Of a DNA stretch of 64,000 nt, positions 22,436-32,221 are shown one piece after another. The notes below the pieces were generated by a model. That model worked only from the letters and a program-made list of their open reading frames with translations. It did no database searches and was not told the DNA's origin. Positions within the stretch are counted from its first letter, which is position 1, and every line of letters begins with the position of its first letter. Origin of the DNA: Lithodes maja (taxonomy: Eukaryota > Arthropoda > Malacostraca > Decapoda > Lithodidae); NCBI GenBank assembly GCA_037953745.1, contig JBAKBP010013024.1:1-64000 (forward strand), given 5' to 3'. Made by a program: the position numbers and the translations under genes.

Positions 22436-22745
22436 CACTAATCGAGCAGGGCAATACCCAGGGGAGGCCTCATAGGCATGTGATAAGGAGTTACTGGAAA
22501 TCCTGTTTTATTTTCCTGGCTTCCCTCACTGTTTCTGTTTGTGTATCACCTACACAGAGAGTAATCCAACTAGCCTTCACAAACACCTCCTGTTAATTTC
22601 ACTACACTATAAAAGCACAACACACTTCTTCCCAATACAAAACAATTTTGTTTTTAAAGTAGTAGCGATAATCAATCTTTCAGCTTTGGGGGAGACACTT
22701 GTTACAGGCAGTTTCGCCTTTTGTCTCCTTCATACACGAAGAAAA
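22436..22745 (+). mobile_element. mini-LINE: jockey-like 5'UTR joined to 3'UTR
   Basis: The first part (CGAGCAGGGCAATACCCAGG ... AACACCTCCT) matches the 5'UTR of the jockey-like element at 59940-60165. The last part (CTTTGGGGGAGACACTTGTT, GGCAGTTTCGCCTTTTGTC) matches the 3'UTR at 54664-54735 and 607-690. The whole coding region is absent, leaving about 310 bp ending in GAAGAAAATAAAG. This is an internally deleted, SINE-like derivative. Confidence 0.6.
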
Positions 22746-22911
22746 TAAAGACGTCGGATCTGATAGTGTTAAAATGAGTTGAGTGATTGATTCAATTTTT
22801 TGGCCGAATTTGGTTCTACAATCCAATTTGTGTAAGAGGCCGAAATAGGCCAAGCGATCGTATTGTCCTGAAGTGGTCGAGTTGATTGGTTCGAGGTGGT
22901 TGAAATGCGGT

Positions 22912-22929
22912 ACTCACAACAACAACACT

Positions 22930-22960
<31 letters not shown>

Positions 22961-23155
22961 CCACCAACAACATTACCAACGCCATCAACAACGATAGCAC
23001 CACCACCAACAATAGCACCAACAATAGCACCAACACCACCACCAACATTAACAACATTACCACCACCACCACTAACAACAACACCACCACCAACAATAAC
23101 AACATCTTTACCACTACCAACAACAGCAACACCAACAACAACACTGCCCCCTCCC
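22912..23155. repeat. AAC/ACC trinucleotide array
   Basis: About 240 bp of AAC/ACC triplets, the third such array in 4 kb. The overlapping open frames are low-complexity and not genes. Confidence 0.95.
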
Positions 23156-23417
23156 TGCCACCTAAACAATACAGTAGAGTTCAACACAAGCAAGGTAGAC
23201 AAACAAACAAACACAAACTCTTTTCTCCCCTTTCCCCCCGACTTTGTCAGACTTGTGATGCATAGAGTGGCCAGGGTAGAGGGGGGAACATCGGTAGATA
23301 ACACGATAGATGGCATGATAAATATATGGATATGTAAAATGTTCGATATCGTGCTGGAGTGATAAATATAAAGACATGCTGCACAAAGCAGTGTTAGAGT
23401 GTGTGTCTATACATAAT
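23156..23417. other. unassigned segment
   Basis: Non-repetitive sequence without a coding pattern between the AAC array and the TA run. Confidence 0.4.
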
Positions 23418-23460
23418 ATATATATATATATATTTTTTTTTTTTTATATATATATATATA
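23418..23460. repeat. TA microsatellite
   Basis: (TA)n interrupted by a T run, abutting the foldback at 23461. Confidence 0.9.
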
Positions 23461-23672
23461 AACTACGGTAGATCTGGACTTGACATGAAAATGGAACTTT
23501 GCAGTAAGGGGCCCAAAATCGGAGAACGAACCCCCAAGTTCGAACTTAAAAAAACCGCGAAAATGTGATATTTTCGCGGTTTCGAGGTTCGAACTTGGGG
23601 ATTCGTTCTCCGATTTTGGTTTCCTTACTGCACAGTTCCATTTTCGTGTCAAGTCCAGATCTACTGTAGTCT
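23461..23672. repeat. foldback element (about 90-bp inverted arms)
   Basis: The left arm runs from about 23462 (ACGGTAGATCTGGACTTGAC) and the right arm ends near 23672 as its reverse complement. The arms pair over about 90 bp with a few mismatches (word ATCGGAGAACGAA in both). The centre is itself a perfect hairpin, CCGCGAAAAT...ATTTTCGCGG. No open frame of interest. It looks like a hairpin-type MITE inserted in or next to a TA run. Confidence 0.8.
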
Positions 23673-24049
23673 ATGACATATACAATAAGCAAGACTAGTG
23701 GCATGGAAAAACTCACGAGGTTTAGCTTATAATGCAATAAGAAAGCAATAAAAAAGCAGTTAACAATATTTTATCCACCACAGTGGTTGTCAAAAGTCAT
23801 GCCATTATTATAAAAACAAAAATACCATGACTGGAGCGGTTTGCATCAACTCTAGTTCTATGGGAAATAATGGGGGATCTGAGTATCATTAAAAGAACAT
23901 ATGTCAATTAATATAATTATGTAGCCACAATTAAAAGTTTGCCAAATGCATTTCTCCACTGCAATGGAGCACTAAATGCTCAAATTAACAATAATATATT
24001 AGAATAACAAACAATAAACTGGAATAGTTACCTCCAAACACTTAATCAC
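23673..24049. other. unassigned AT-rich segment
   Basis: No gene, tRNA or clear repeat boundary seen. Confidence 0.4.
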
Positions 24050-25536
24050 AAACAAAAACCAGCAAACTCTACAAAACATTAAACGGCATAACACTCTCCA
24101 ACAGCAACACGACACAATCACATGCTGCCATGACAAAAACAGACACCATGCCTTCAAACGAACAACTAGTAAACATTCTTATCAATAATGTTTTCACAAG
24201 TCAGCCATCCTAACCCCCACCGTGACAATCGATGAGTCATCCGACGAAAGCGACTAATTATTACAAACCAGGACTATGCACCCTTCATTAACAGTCAGGC
24301 AAAGCACAACATCGACAACCTCAAACACTCATCCGCCTCTGGCCCAGACAAAAGAAGTAACATACACCTTAGACACTTGGGACCACAAGGCATTCAAGCA
24401 CTCACCAACATATCAAACTACAGCTATTCACACAAAATAATACCCAACATCTAGCAGCATGGTTTCATCATCACAATCCCCAAACAAAGACCCCATGCTA
24501 CCCTCCTCACACCGTCCCATTACTCTCCTTTGCACCCCCTCAAAAGTTACCGAACGCCTCATATTACGACTAACCACACCTCACATTCCCCTATCTACAT
24601 CACAACATGGCTTTAGGAACGCCTCATATTACGACTAACCACACCTGACATTCCCCTATCTACATCACAACATGGCTTTAGGCCACTACACTCCACAAAA
24701 AGGTCTTACAAACCTCACACAAAAGGTTTTTGATGGCATAATTTCAGCTAGGCAACCACACAGAACACTTCTCGTTACAATTGACATTAGTAAAGCTTTT
24801 ACTGCCACTCCCAATCACAACCTTACAAACAAAATTCTCAACACAATCATGCACAATAACACAAAAAGATGGCTGGCCAACTATCTAGCAGGCAAATGTG
24901 CTCATGTGGGATTTGCTGGCCAGTCAACAAAAATCAGAAATTTCACAAACAGAGTCCCTCAGGGATCCATCTTGTCACCAACACTTTTCAATCTATACAT
25001 GCACGACCTACCCATACCCCAAACACCCCAGATACGCATAGCCTATTACGAAGGCGACATAACACTCACATGTACACATTGAGACGCAAACACAGCCACA
25101 CAACTCCTCCAACTGTACCTCAACACACTACACAACTGGTTCACCGCAAACAGAGTCAAACTAACCCCAGCCAAATCTACAGCGACCTTTCTCACAAACT
25201 GGACAGTAGAACATACTTTAGTCATATCCCTCACCTCATCTCAAACAACATCCCCATAACACACACACACACACACAATCCTTGGTGTAACATAATGTTT
25301 TATGATACATCAATGTAATTTAAACAGCATATTACAAGCATAAAAAACAAACTGACAACACAACACCACACACTATCAAGCACATTATGAAATACTACAT
25401 AACACACAACCACTTACACCAACAACACAACATACACTCCTTGAGAACTTTGTGAGAAAAGCCGGTCTCGGCCGTGGCCTTCCTTAGGAGCTGGTGGCTG
25501 TTTGGCCACGCAGCCTAGGGAACGATTACTACTACT
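24050..25536 (+). pseudogene. decayed LINE (RT fragment, AC-rich family)
   Basis: With frameshifts, the plus strand encodes a non-LTR reverse transcriptase: SNIHLRHLGPQGIQALTNIS, LPSSHRPITLLCTPSKVTER, LLVTIDISKAF, RWLANYLAGKCAHVGFAGQS, RVPQGSILSPTLFNLYMHDL. The palm motif is degraded to YYEGD. The 3' end (GTGGCTGTTTGGCCACGCAG, CCTAGGGAAC) carries a GATTACTACTACTATT tail. A 65-bp tandem duplication lies in the RT (24553-24682). The coding bias to A and C is strong. The clade is uncertain (I- or Nimb-like). Confidence 0.75.
24553..24682. repeat. 65-bp tandem duplication inside the LINE
   Basis: Units 24553-24617 and 24618-24682 differ at one position (CACCTCACATT against CACCTGACATT). The unit starts AACGCCTCAT and ends GGCTTTAGG. 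It breaks the reverse transcriptase frame. Confidence 0.9.
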
Positions 25537-25653
25537 ATTACCTTATTGCATAGTAATATAATAATCACGAGAGCGATCCTGAGAGAGGTAATCTATTTTT
25601 GTTAATTTCACTCCAACACCAAACACCTCCCAAAAAAATGAATGAAAGCAAGC
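25537..25653. repeat. direct repeat R, left copy (flanks the copia element)
   Basis: 117 bp from ATTACCTTATTGCATAG to AATGAAAGCAAGC, repeated at 32461-32582. The two copies bracket the copia element at 25654-32460. They are far too long to be a target duplication. Confidence 0.85.
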
Positions 25654-26776
25654 CATGACGATGGTGATATCTTATGTCAATATGTTTAGATCTCTGATGA
25701 TGTACAGGATTTTTCGCAAGAGCTAAAGCACCTTGATTGTCACAATGCAGAGTAACGTAACTGAACAAGACTATTTGACATACTACTTAATAACTGCATC
25801 AAGAATTTAGCTTCCTGTGTTGCAGCTGCTAGAGACATACACTCGGCCTCACAAGTAGATAATGCAACTGTCTGTTGTTTTCTACTCTTCCATGATATTG
25901 GTGAGCTATCTGATGAAAGTTGGAAACAGTAGCCTGTAATACTGCGGCGGTCCTCAGAATTGCCCCAGTCAGAATCACAAAAACCAATCAGACTCAAAGA
26001 ATTAACAGACTTCTTAAATACTAAACTTTGATTTATTGTACCCTTCAGATAGCGTAAGACATATTTTGCCATAGTTAAGTGGGCAATGGTAGGTTTCGCC
26101 ATATGTTGTGACAGCTTTGTAACAATGTAGAAAATATCAGGTCTAGTTGCAGTCATAACATAGATCAAACTACCGACTATTTCTCTGTACAGTCTTACAT
26201 CAGCTAACTCATCACGGTCTTTATCTACTTTATTGACATTCATTTCACAGGGAGTGGACCTTGCTTTACAATTTGTCATGTCAAATCTCAGTAACAACTT
26301 CTCTATGTATCTTGACTTGTCCATCTCAATCACTTCCTTCTCATACCTGAACTGAATACCCAGAAACCAAGAAATCTCTCGAAGGTCTTTCATTTTGAAC
26401 CTTTGACTAAAGCAATTCTTCACCTGACAAGTGTTGACTTACGACTTGGTGCAATAATGATATCATCAACCCAGACTAAAATTATGATCATTTCGCCATC
26501 AGTGTGTCTAGTATAAACGCAAGGATCAGGAAGCGATTGAGAGAAACCTTGTTCGATCAAGTATGAATGCAGCAAACTATTCCAGTTTCGTCCACTTTGT
26601 TTCAGACCATACACTGACTTTTTCAGTTTACACACCAGTTTTTCGACACTTTTACTTTCAACTACAAATCCTTCAGGTTGCTCTACATACAGCTCACAAT
26701 CTATAGGAGCATTTATGTAAGCTGTTTTGACACCCATTTGATGAACAAATAAGTTATTTTGTACACTCAATTGCAT
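25654..26776 (-). pseudogene. pol: copia reverse transcriptase and partial RNase H
   Basis: It encodes VHQMGVKTAYINAPIDCELY, VYGLKQSGRNWNSLL, CVYTRHTDGEMIIILVWVDD (catalytic block WVDD) and the RNase H-connected blocks SWFLGIQFRYEKEVIEM, YLKGTINQSLVF, GFCDSDWGNSEDRRS, ALSTCEAECMSLA. It then ends in CDNQGALALAKNPVHHQRSK just before truncation at 25654. Frame breaks occur near 26420 and 25760. Confidence 0.9.
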
Positions 26777-27242
26777 TAGTGTTCAGATGGATGTGATGTG
26801 TGCTGTAGGAGAAAATGTTTCATGATAATCTATGTCAGGTAGCTGAGAATAACCTTTAGCAACAAAACAAGCCTTATATTGCTCCTCACCATTAGGACCC
26901 GGTTTAACAGCAAAAATCCACTGCCTTTCTATCTACTGGTAAGGTGACAAATTCATAGGTATCATTCTCTCCCAAAGCACTCATCTCATCCTCCATGGCC
27001 TTTTTCCAATGACCTGAATCAGCAGAGGTAACAGCATCTTGGTAAGTCTTAGGTACCTTTCCCAGTTTATAGCAGTAATCTACAGTGAAATTTACATGGT
27101 CATCCGAGTCATCTCCAACAACATAATCTACAAAATGCTTAGGCATGTTACGTGTCCTACTTGGATATCTCTTAGCATTCTCAATAGGATTATTTGTTAT
27201 GTACCCCGGACTATTACCCATGTCTGTGACCTCATTCTCTCC
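26777..27242 (-). pseudogene. pol: copia integrase-RT linker and RT N-terminus
   Basis: It encodes GENEVTDMGNSPGYITNNPI, RYPSRTRNMPKHFVDYVVGD and HWKKAMEDEMSALGENDTYE, the typical start of copia reverse transcriptase (acidic linker, then WKKAMEDE). A frameshift after VTLPVDRKAV (near 26910) breaks it. Left side of the LINE insertion. Confidence 0.85.
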
Positions 27243-27244
27243 AT

Positions 27245-27314
27245 TACCTGAACTGAATACCCAGAAACCAAGAAATCTCTCCAAGGTCTTTCATTTTGAA
27301 CCTTTGACTAAAGC
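27245..27314. repeat. duplicate of copia RT sequence at the LINE 5' junction
   Basis: Seventy bases from TACCTGAACTGAATACCC to GACTAAAGC match 26344-26413 in the same orientation with one mismatch (CTCTCC against CTCTCG). It starts at TACC, which is also the end of the left target site, so 4 bases of microhomology precede the copied tract. Confidence 0.9.
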
Positions 27315-27359
27315 TAGTTCGAAACTAGTTCGAGATGTAAAGGTCATCCCGAGCGAAGA

Positions 27360-29693
27360 ATGTATCCCCAGCTTAAGCTACTTGTGTGTGACATGAGCTT
27401 ATACAGAGATCCTAAGCGCAAGAAGGTTTACATACCCAAAAGGAAAGTGTGGCTGCTGAAGGACAAGGAAGTTAGGGATAGGTTTCATAATGAACTGGAG
27501 GAAATGAATAGAAATAAGGAAGCTAGGCCTAACGATGTAAATAGCCAATGGAACTTTCTTAAGCATAGCCTTATCGCTGCCACTGACAAAGTCTGTGGGA
27601 AAACAAAGGGTCACCCCAGGAATAAGACCTCTTGGTGGTGGAACGATGAGGTAGAACATGCTGTGAAAGAGAAAAGGAGATGCTTCAAAGCATGGAAGAA
27701 AGGAGGCAGCAGGGAGGAATACCAGGCAGCTAAACGAACTGCCAATAGAGTTATTTACAATGCTAAAAATCGCATTAAGGACCTGGTCCTCGAACAAGTG
27801 TGTAACACTGACAATCCCAATGGGATCTTCAACCTAGCTAGGCGAGTTAAAAATGACAGTAGGGATATTATAGGTGAACAGTGTGTTAGAGATGATAATG
27901 GGAAGATTGTGTATGCAGAAAATGAAATCAGAGAAGCATGGAAGGTACACTATGAACGACTGCTAAATGTAGAGTTTGAATGGGATAAGGAACAGCTTAG
28001 TATCGAAAAACCAATATCTGGGCCCCCTCCTTTGATAGCACCAGCTGTAGTGAGCGACGCAATCAATAAAATGAAGGACGGTAAAGCTCCAGGTTGCTCC
28101 GACATTGTCGCTGAGATGATAAAAGCCTCAGGGGAGATTGGTGTAAACTTAGTCACTGAGTTGATAAACACCATTATTAAAGATGAGAAAATCCCAGAGG
28201 ATTGGCTCAAAAGTGTAATAGTAAATATATACAAAGGAAAAGGGGATGCGCTAGATAGAGGAAATTATAGGGGCCTGAAAATGCTTGACCAAATCATGAA
28301 GGTCTGTGAGAGAGTCCTTGAGGGTTTGATCAGGCAAAGCATCTCTATTGATGATATGCAGTTTGGTTTTATGCCAGGACGTGGTACAACCGATGCTATC
28401 TTCATAGTCAGGCAGATACAGGAAAGATACTTACTAAAAGGCAGGGATCTTTACTTTGTGTTTGTGGACCTGGAGAAGGCCTTTGATAGGGTACCTAGAG
28501 ATGTTGTACAGTGGGCTATGAGGAAACTTGGTGTGGAAGAGTGGCTGGTGCGTGTGATAATGAAGATGTACGAGGATTCGCGAAGTTCGGTGAGGGTGAA
28601 GGGTGTACCGAGTGATGAGTTCGCAGTCCGTGTTGGAGTCCATCAGGGTTCAGTGTTAAGCCCCCTCCTCTTTATTATGGTCTTGGAGGTGCTGTCTAGA
28701 ATTTTTAGAGGCGGACTCCTGTTGGAACTGTTTTATGCAGACGATTTAGTCCTAATAGCTGACAGTATGCAGGATGCTGAGGCCAAATTCAGAGAGTGGA
28801 GAGAGGGCATGGCGAGCAAGGGTTTAAGAGTCAATATTAACAAAACCAAGGTTATGCATTGTAGTTTGAGACGAGGCAATGTGGAAAAGAGTGGTGCATA
28901 CCCATGTGCAGTGTGTGGAAAGGGAGTGGGCGTTAACTCAATTCAATGTAGCATCTGTCGATGTTGGGTACACCATGGGAGTAAGCGCTGTAGTAGAATA
29001 AAGGGGCCCCTGCCGAAGGATAAGTCAGAAATAGAGAAATTTGAGTGCGTAGTGTGCAAAGGCGAGCTTGTGTTAAGTGATGATCCTGTGGCTGTGAATT
29101 TTGGAAATGAGTCTTTGGAGCTGGTGAACAAGTTTTGTTACCTAGGAGATACCATCTTTGCCGGTGGTGGGGCTGAGGCTGCCACTGTTGCTAGAATTAG
29201 ATGTGGCTGGGGGAAGTTCAGAGAATTGATGCCAATCCTGACCATGAAAAGAATGCCTCTCCCCCTGAAGGGAAAGGTGTATGCCTCATGTGTTAGAAGT
29301 GCAATGACGTATGCCTCAGAAACATGGGCCGTTAAAGTAGAGGATGTCAACAGAATGGAGCGTAATGAGATGAGAATGGTGAGATGGATGTATGGGGCCA
29401 GGCTACAGGATAGAATAACAAATGTTGAGCTGAGGAGACGTTTAGGTATAAAGAGTATTAGCGAGGTGATGCGTACAAGTAGACTGGGATGGTATGGACA
29501 TGTGGAGAGAATGGATGAACAAAATTGGGTGAAAAAATGCAGGTCTGTGATTGTGGAGGGAGCTGCACCAAGGGGTGGACCGAGGAAGTCCTGGGATCGG
29601 ACTATACGCGCCGATCTCAAATCCAAGAACTTGACAAGTGAAGCAGCCCTTAACAGGGTTGCCTGGAATGCCGCCATTAGGACAAGAGACTGA
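27360..29693 (+). CDS. LINE ORF2 protein with PHD-like zinc finger, 5'-truncated
   Basis: A 777-codon uninterrupted frame. N-terminal residues are the tail of the apurinic endonuclease; one base earlier another frame holds KLVRDVKVIPSEEC, so a frameshift lies near 27359. The reverse transcriptase spans about residues 210-510: KMKDGKAPGCSDIVAEMI, DDMQFGFMPGRGTTDAIF, FVFVDLEKAFDRVPRDVV, VGVHQGSVLSPLLF and the palm YADD at residues 459-462. Residues about 514-575 form a Cys/His cluster (CAVCGKGVGVNSIQCSIC, CWVHHGSKRC, CVVCKG) of PHD-like spacing. The C-terminus has the YASETWAV and GRPRKSW-like (GPRKSWDR) blocks. RTE/Daphne-type non-LTR protein. Without the endonuclease it is not autonomous. Confidence 0.9.
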   Translation: MYPQLKLLVCDMSLYRDPKRKKVYIPKRKVWLLKDKEVRDRFHNELEEMNRNKEARPNDVNSQWNFLKHSLIAATDKVCGKTKGHPRNKTSWWWNDEVEHAVKEKRRCFKAWKKGGSREEYQAAKRTANRVIYNAKNRIKDLVLEQVCNTDNPNGIFNLARRVKNDSRDIIGEQCVRDDNGKIVYAENEIREAWKVHYERLLNVEFEWDKEQLSIEKPISGPPPLIAPAVVSDAINKMKDGKAPGCSDIVAEMIKASGEIGVNLVTELINTIIKDEKIPEDWLKSVIVNIYKGKGDALDRGNYRGLKMLDQIMKVCERVLEGLIRQSISIDDMQFGFMPGRGTTDAIFIVRQIQERYLLKGRDLYFVFVDLEKAFDRVPRDVVQWAMRKLGVEEWLVRVIMKMYEDSRSSVRVKGVPSDEFAVRVGVHQGSVLSPLLFIMVLEVLSRIFRGGLLLELFYADDLVLIADSMQDAEAKFREWREGMASKGLRVNINKTKVMHCSLRRGNVEKSGAYPCAVCGKGVGVNSIQCSICRCWVHHGSKRCSRIKGPLPKDKSEIEKFECVVCKGELVLSDDPVAVNFGNESLELVNKFCYLGDTIFAGGGAEAATVARIRCGWGKFRELMPILTMKRMPLPLKGKVYASCVRSAMTYASETWAVKVEDVNRMERNEMRMVRWMYGARLQDRITNVELRRRLGIKSISEVMRTSRLGWYGHVERMDEQNWVKKCRSVIVEGAAPRGGPRKSWDRTIRADLKSKNLTSEAALNRVAWNAAIRTRD

Positions 29694-29764
29694 AACTGCA
29701 CTTATGTGTGGAACACTCAGTCTTAAAATTTTATGTATGTATATGTATATGTATATGTATTACC

Positions 29765-30346
29765 ATTATGAGCAACTGGCTCATGTTCAACAACCGGTTC
29801 ATGGGTTTTCCTCACAATTATGTCTGGTACATCTATTGTATCTCTAGGTTCATCACAATTATTCTCAGCTTCAAAGCTACTAGTAAACTTCACACATCTT
29901 ACTCTTCTAACTTCCCTAGTTTCAGGAAAGTATACAAGATAAGCAGGACTACCTCTATCATACCCCACAAAAATTCCTATGTCCACAACATTTTAGGCAA
30001 CTTTGACTCTAACAGTAGGCATCTTCCCATCTCAAAAAGGGAACGCCAAGCCCTCTCTACTGTACCATTTTGATGACCTGATACACTTAACAGAACCATA
30101 GGGTGCAGAATCAGCTAAAAATGTCTTGGTAGCCTGTAAGGTATCACTTTTCTGTTTCAAGAAATATATCATAATAAGACTTGAATAATCATCTATAAAA
30201 CTAAGTGCATACCTAAAACCATCTTTGGCAACAGGATCCACAGGACCAGCCAAATCACAATGCACAAGTTCTAATATGGAATTTGCTTGCTTATCTGGTT
30301 CTCGTTTTCTACCCTGAGTCATTTTACCTTCCGCACAAATACCGCA
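29765..30346 (-). pseudogene. pol: copia integrase
   Basis: It encodes LELVHCDLAGPVDPVAKDGF (catalytic D region), RYALSFIDDYSSLIMIYFLK, then after internal deletions RAWRSLF in another frame, then IFVGYDRGSPAYLVYFPETR and KTHEPVVEHEPVAHNG up to the LINE insertion. The block that should hold the second catalytic D and the E is lost or broken near 30070. Non-functional. Confidence 0.85.
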
Positions 30347-31310
30347 CTAAAATTTATGTGTTTCAGTCATCTTCATGCTTTCAACAACATCTTTAAGTTT
30401 GAGAACATCTTTCACGTTACAATGCCCAAGAATTTCATGCCATTTTTGTAAACTGTGAGAACATTTATCTGATGAAGCAACACTATTGAGAAAATACAAG
30501 CGACCATTCTTCTCAATGTCAAACTTTGTGCCATTTGAACATACCAACTCTGAAGAATTTGGCTTAAACTCAACAGAAGCACCCCTCTCGGTAGCAGCCT
30601 GAACTGAAAATATATCTTGTTCAAAGGAGGGTACATAAAGGACATCCCTCAGAATGGCGCTTTGCACTTTCTCAGTAGAGTCAACTAAACAAACACGAGC
30701 AGTACCCCTCTTCAATACAATATTATTGGTTCTACTACCATCAGCTAAAATGATTCTGAGGTGTAAAGCTTTCATCAAAGTCCAGAAATTTTGACACATC
30801 ATTAATTATAAGAGTTGTTGCTCCACAGTCAACTAGCATACCTTTTACTGCATCTTGTTCTTCAGTATCTACACTTACTTTGAATACAAAAAAATGCTCA
30901 TCTTGAACACAACTGTTTGAATTGTCTACAGTTTTCACAGAGTTTTTCTTTTTCCTACACCATCTTGTATCATGGGTATGGCTCTTGCAAATTTCACACC
31001 ACCTTCTCTTATTCTTAACTCTACAATCCATAGCTTTGTGTCCTAGTTTACCACACTTAAAACATACAATAGTGCTAGCTCCACTTTCATTTCTACTTTC
31101 TTTTGGCTTTGAATCCTTGTACGGTTTCGACTTTGCACTGATTTTCATCACACTGTCTTCCTTGTGTTCGTCATGATGTATTTTTTCAGTATCTTCACAA
31201 CTTCTGAAGTGCAACTTTAAATTCACTGAATGTTAACGCTTTATCCTTCTGAGTAACGACGGTTGAAAATGGCTTAAACTCAGATGGAAGTCCCTTCAAC
31301 ACCATAGCTA
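30347..31310 (-). pseudogene. copia gag C-terminus, zinc knuckle and protease
   Basis: After the MITE junction the gag continues (KGLPSEFKPFSTVVTQKDKA), followed by a CCHC knuckle CFKCGKLGHKAMDC and a second Cys/His stretch CEICKSHTHDTRWC. The protease active site is GMLVDCGATTLIIND. The downstream part has the pre-integrase block KWHEILGHCNVKDVLKL. Frame breaks lie near 31200 and 30750. The CGAT in place of a usual DSGA-type core is common in some copia lineages. Confidence 0.85.
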
Positions 31311-31751
31311 TTAACCCGTGGAGTACCAGCTAAATATTTATAAATGTACCACCCAGGACTGGCTGATTCCGATTTTGTTTTCCAGAAACAATTGCGAATG
31401 GGCTAGGAATGAAGGGAAAACCACGAAAAACCGATCAGAAAGCTCAAAAAAAGGTCCTATGGTGCCCCCGAAAACGGATTTTACAAGAGTATAAAATTGA
31501 AGACAATTTCCAAAAAAAAAACATGTTTTTGCGTGCTCACGCGCACGCGGTTGGACTTTGAGAGTTTTCAACCATCGGCATGGGTGCGTGGGATACTTAC
31601 GCAGTTCCCATACAAATCTGAGCCCTCTAGGTGCCATAGGACCGGAGTAATTAGGACCGGAGTGACACTGATGCAGACGTCTGCTCGCTGGGGTTTAGCG
31701 TTACATACATTGCCGACGCACTGTTTGCATCGCTGGGGCTCAGTGGGTTAA
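31311..31751. mobile_element. TTAA-flanked MITE, complete copy 2
   Basis: TTAA duplications lie at 31311-31314 and 31748-31751. The ends are imperfect inverted repeats: CCCGTGGAGTACCAGC on the left and the reverse complement of GCTGGGGCTCAGTGGG on the right. It is 433 bp between the TTAA sites, with no transposase, and homologous to 1-322. The copia gag frame is open and in phase on both sides when one TTAA is counted. The TTAA preference suggests mobilisation by a piggyBac-type transposase (inference). Confidence 0.88.
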
Positions 31752-32180
31752 CAAACTGTCACTAATCACTTCTTCAGAGGTCTTTAGTGAAGTAGCAGCA
31801 GTTTCAGCTCGAATCATGTAGTCAGTGACGGTCTCATCCGTAGATTTCTTCAATGAGGTTAGTTCTGTGTAGAGAGAGATAATCCTCGGCTTCCCCTTGG
31901 ATAGATAGTGTTCTCGTAGAATCTTCAGTGCTCGTCTCCCGTCGTCCTTAGCATCCCGAATAATTAAGGATAGGCTTCTGTCATCTAAGCACTGGACCAG
32001 TTCTGCAAAGGCTTCAGCATTTTTCGCCACATTAATTTCGCCCTCGGTCGAAAGAATGACATCGTGTAGTTTCTGCAGTCTCATGTAGCCTAGGAATTTC
32101 ACCTCCCATAATTCGTACTTCCTTTCATCACCGTCAAACTGAAGTCGATATCTGGGCCCATAACCTGTTACAGCCGCCAT
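31752..32180 (-). pseudogene. gag: copia gag N-terminus
   Basis: The likely start is the ATG at 32180 (MAAVTGYGPRYRLQFDGDER), followed by YELWEVKFLGYMRLQKLHDV and RALKILREHYLSKGKPRIIS, typical of copia gag (UBN2-like). The open frame can be extended to 32216 but that is near the LTR. Interrupted by the MITE after EEVISDSLL. Confidence 0.88.
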
Positions 32181-32221
32181 GACGATGGTTAAGAATGGGA
32201 AGGTGGAGGTAAACACATTTG

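Larger units (their letters stand above)
27243..29764 (+). mobile_element. RTE/Daphne-like LINE insertion in the copia element
   Basis: The insertion is bounded by the 6-bp duplication ATTACC (27243-27248 and 29759-29764). The 3' end is an ATGT-rich tail (TATGTATATGTATATGTAT). The 5' end is truncated near the end of the endonuclease and preceded by 66 bp of copied copia sequence (27249-27314). Confidence 0.88.

Noticed and set aside
27950..28643. Minus-strand open frames inside the LINE
   Set aside because: Antisense shadows of the 777-codon plus-strand frame with clear RT motifs.
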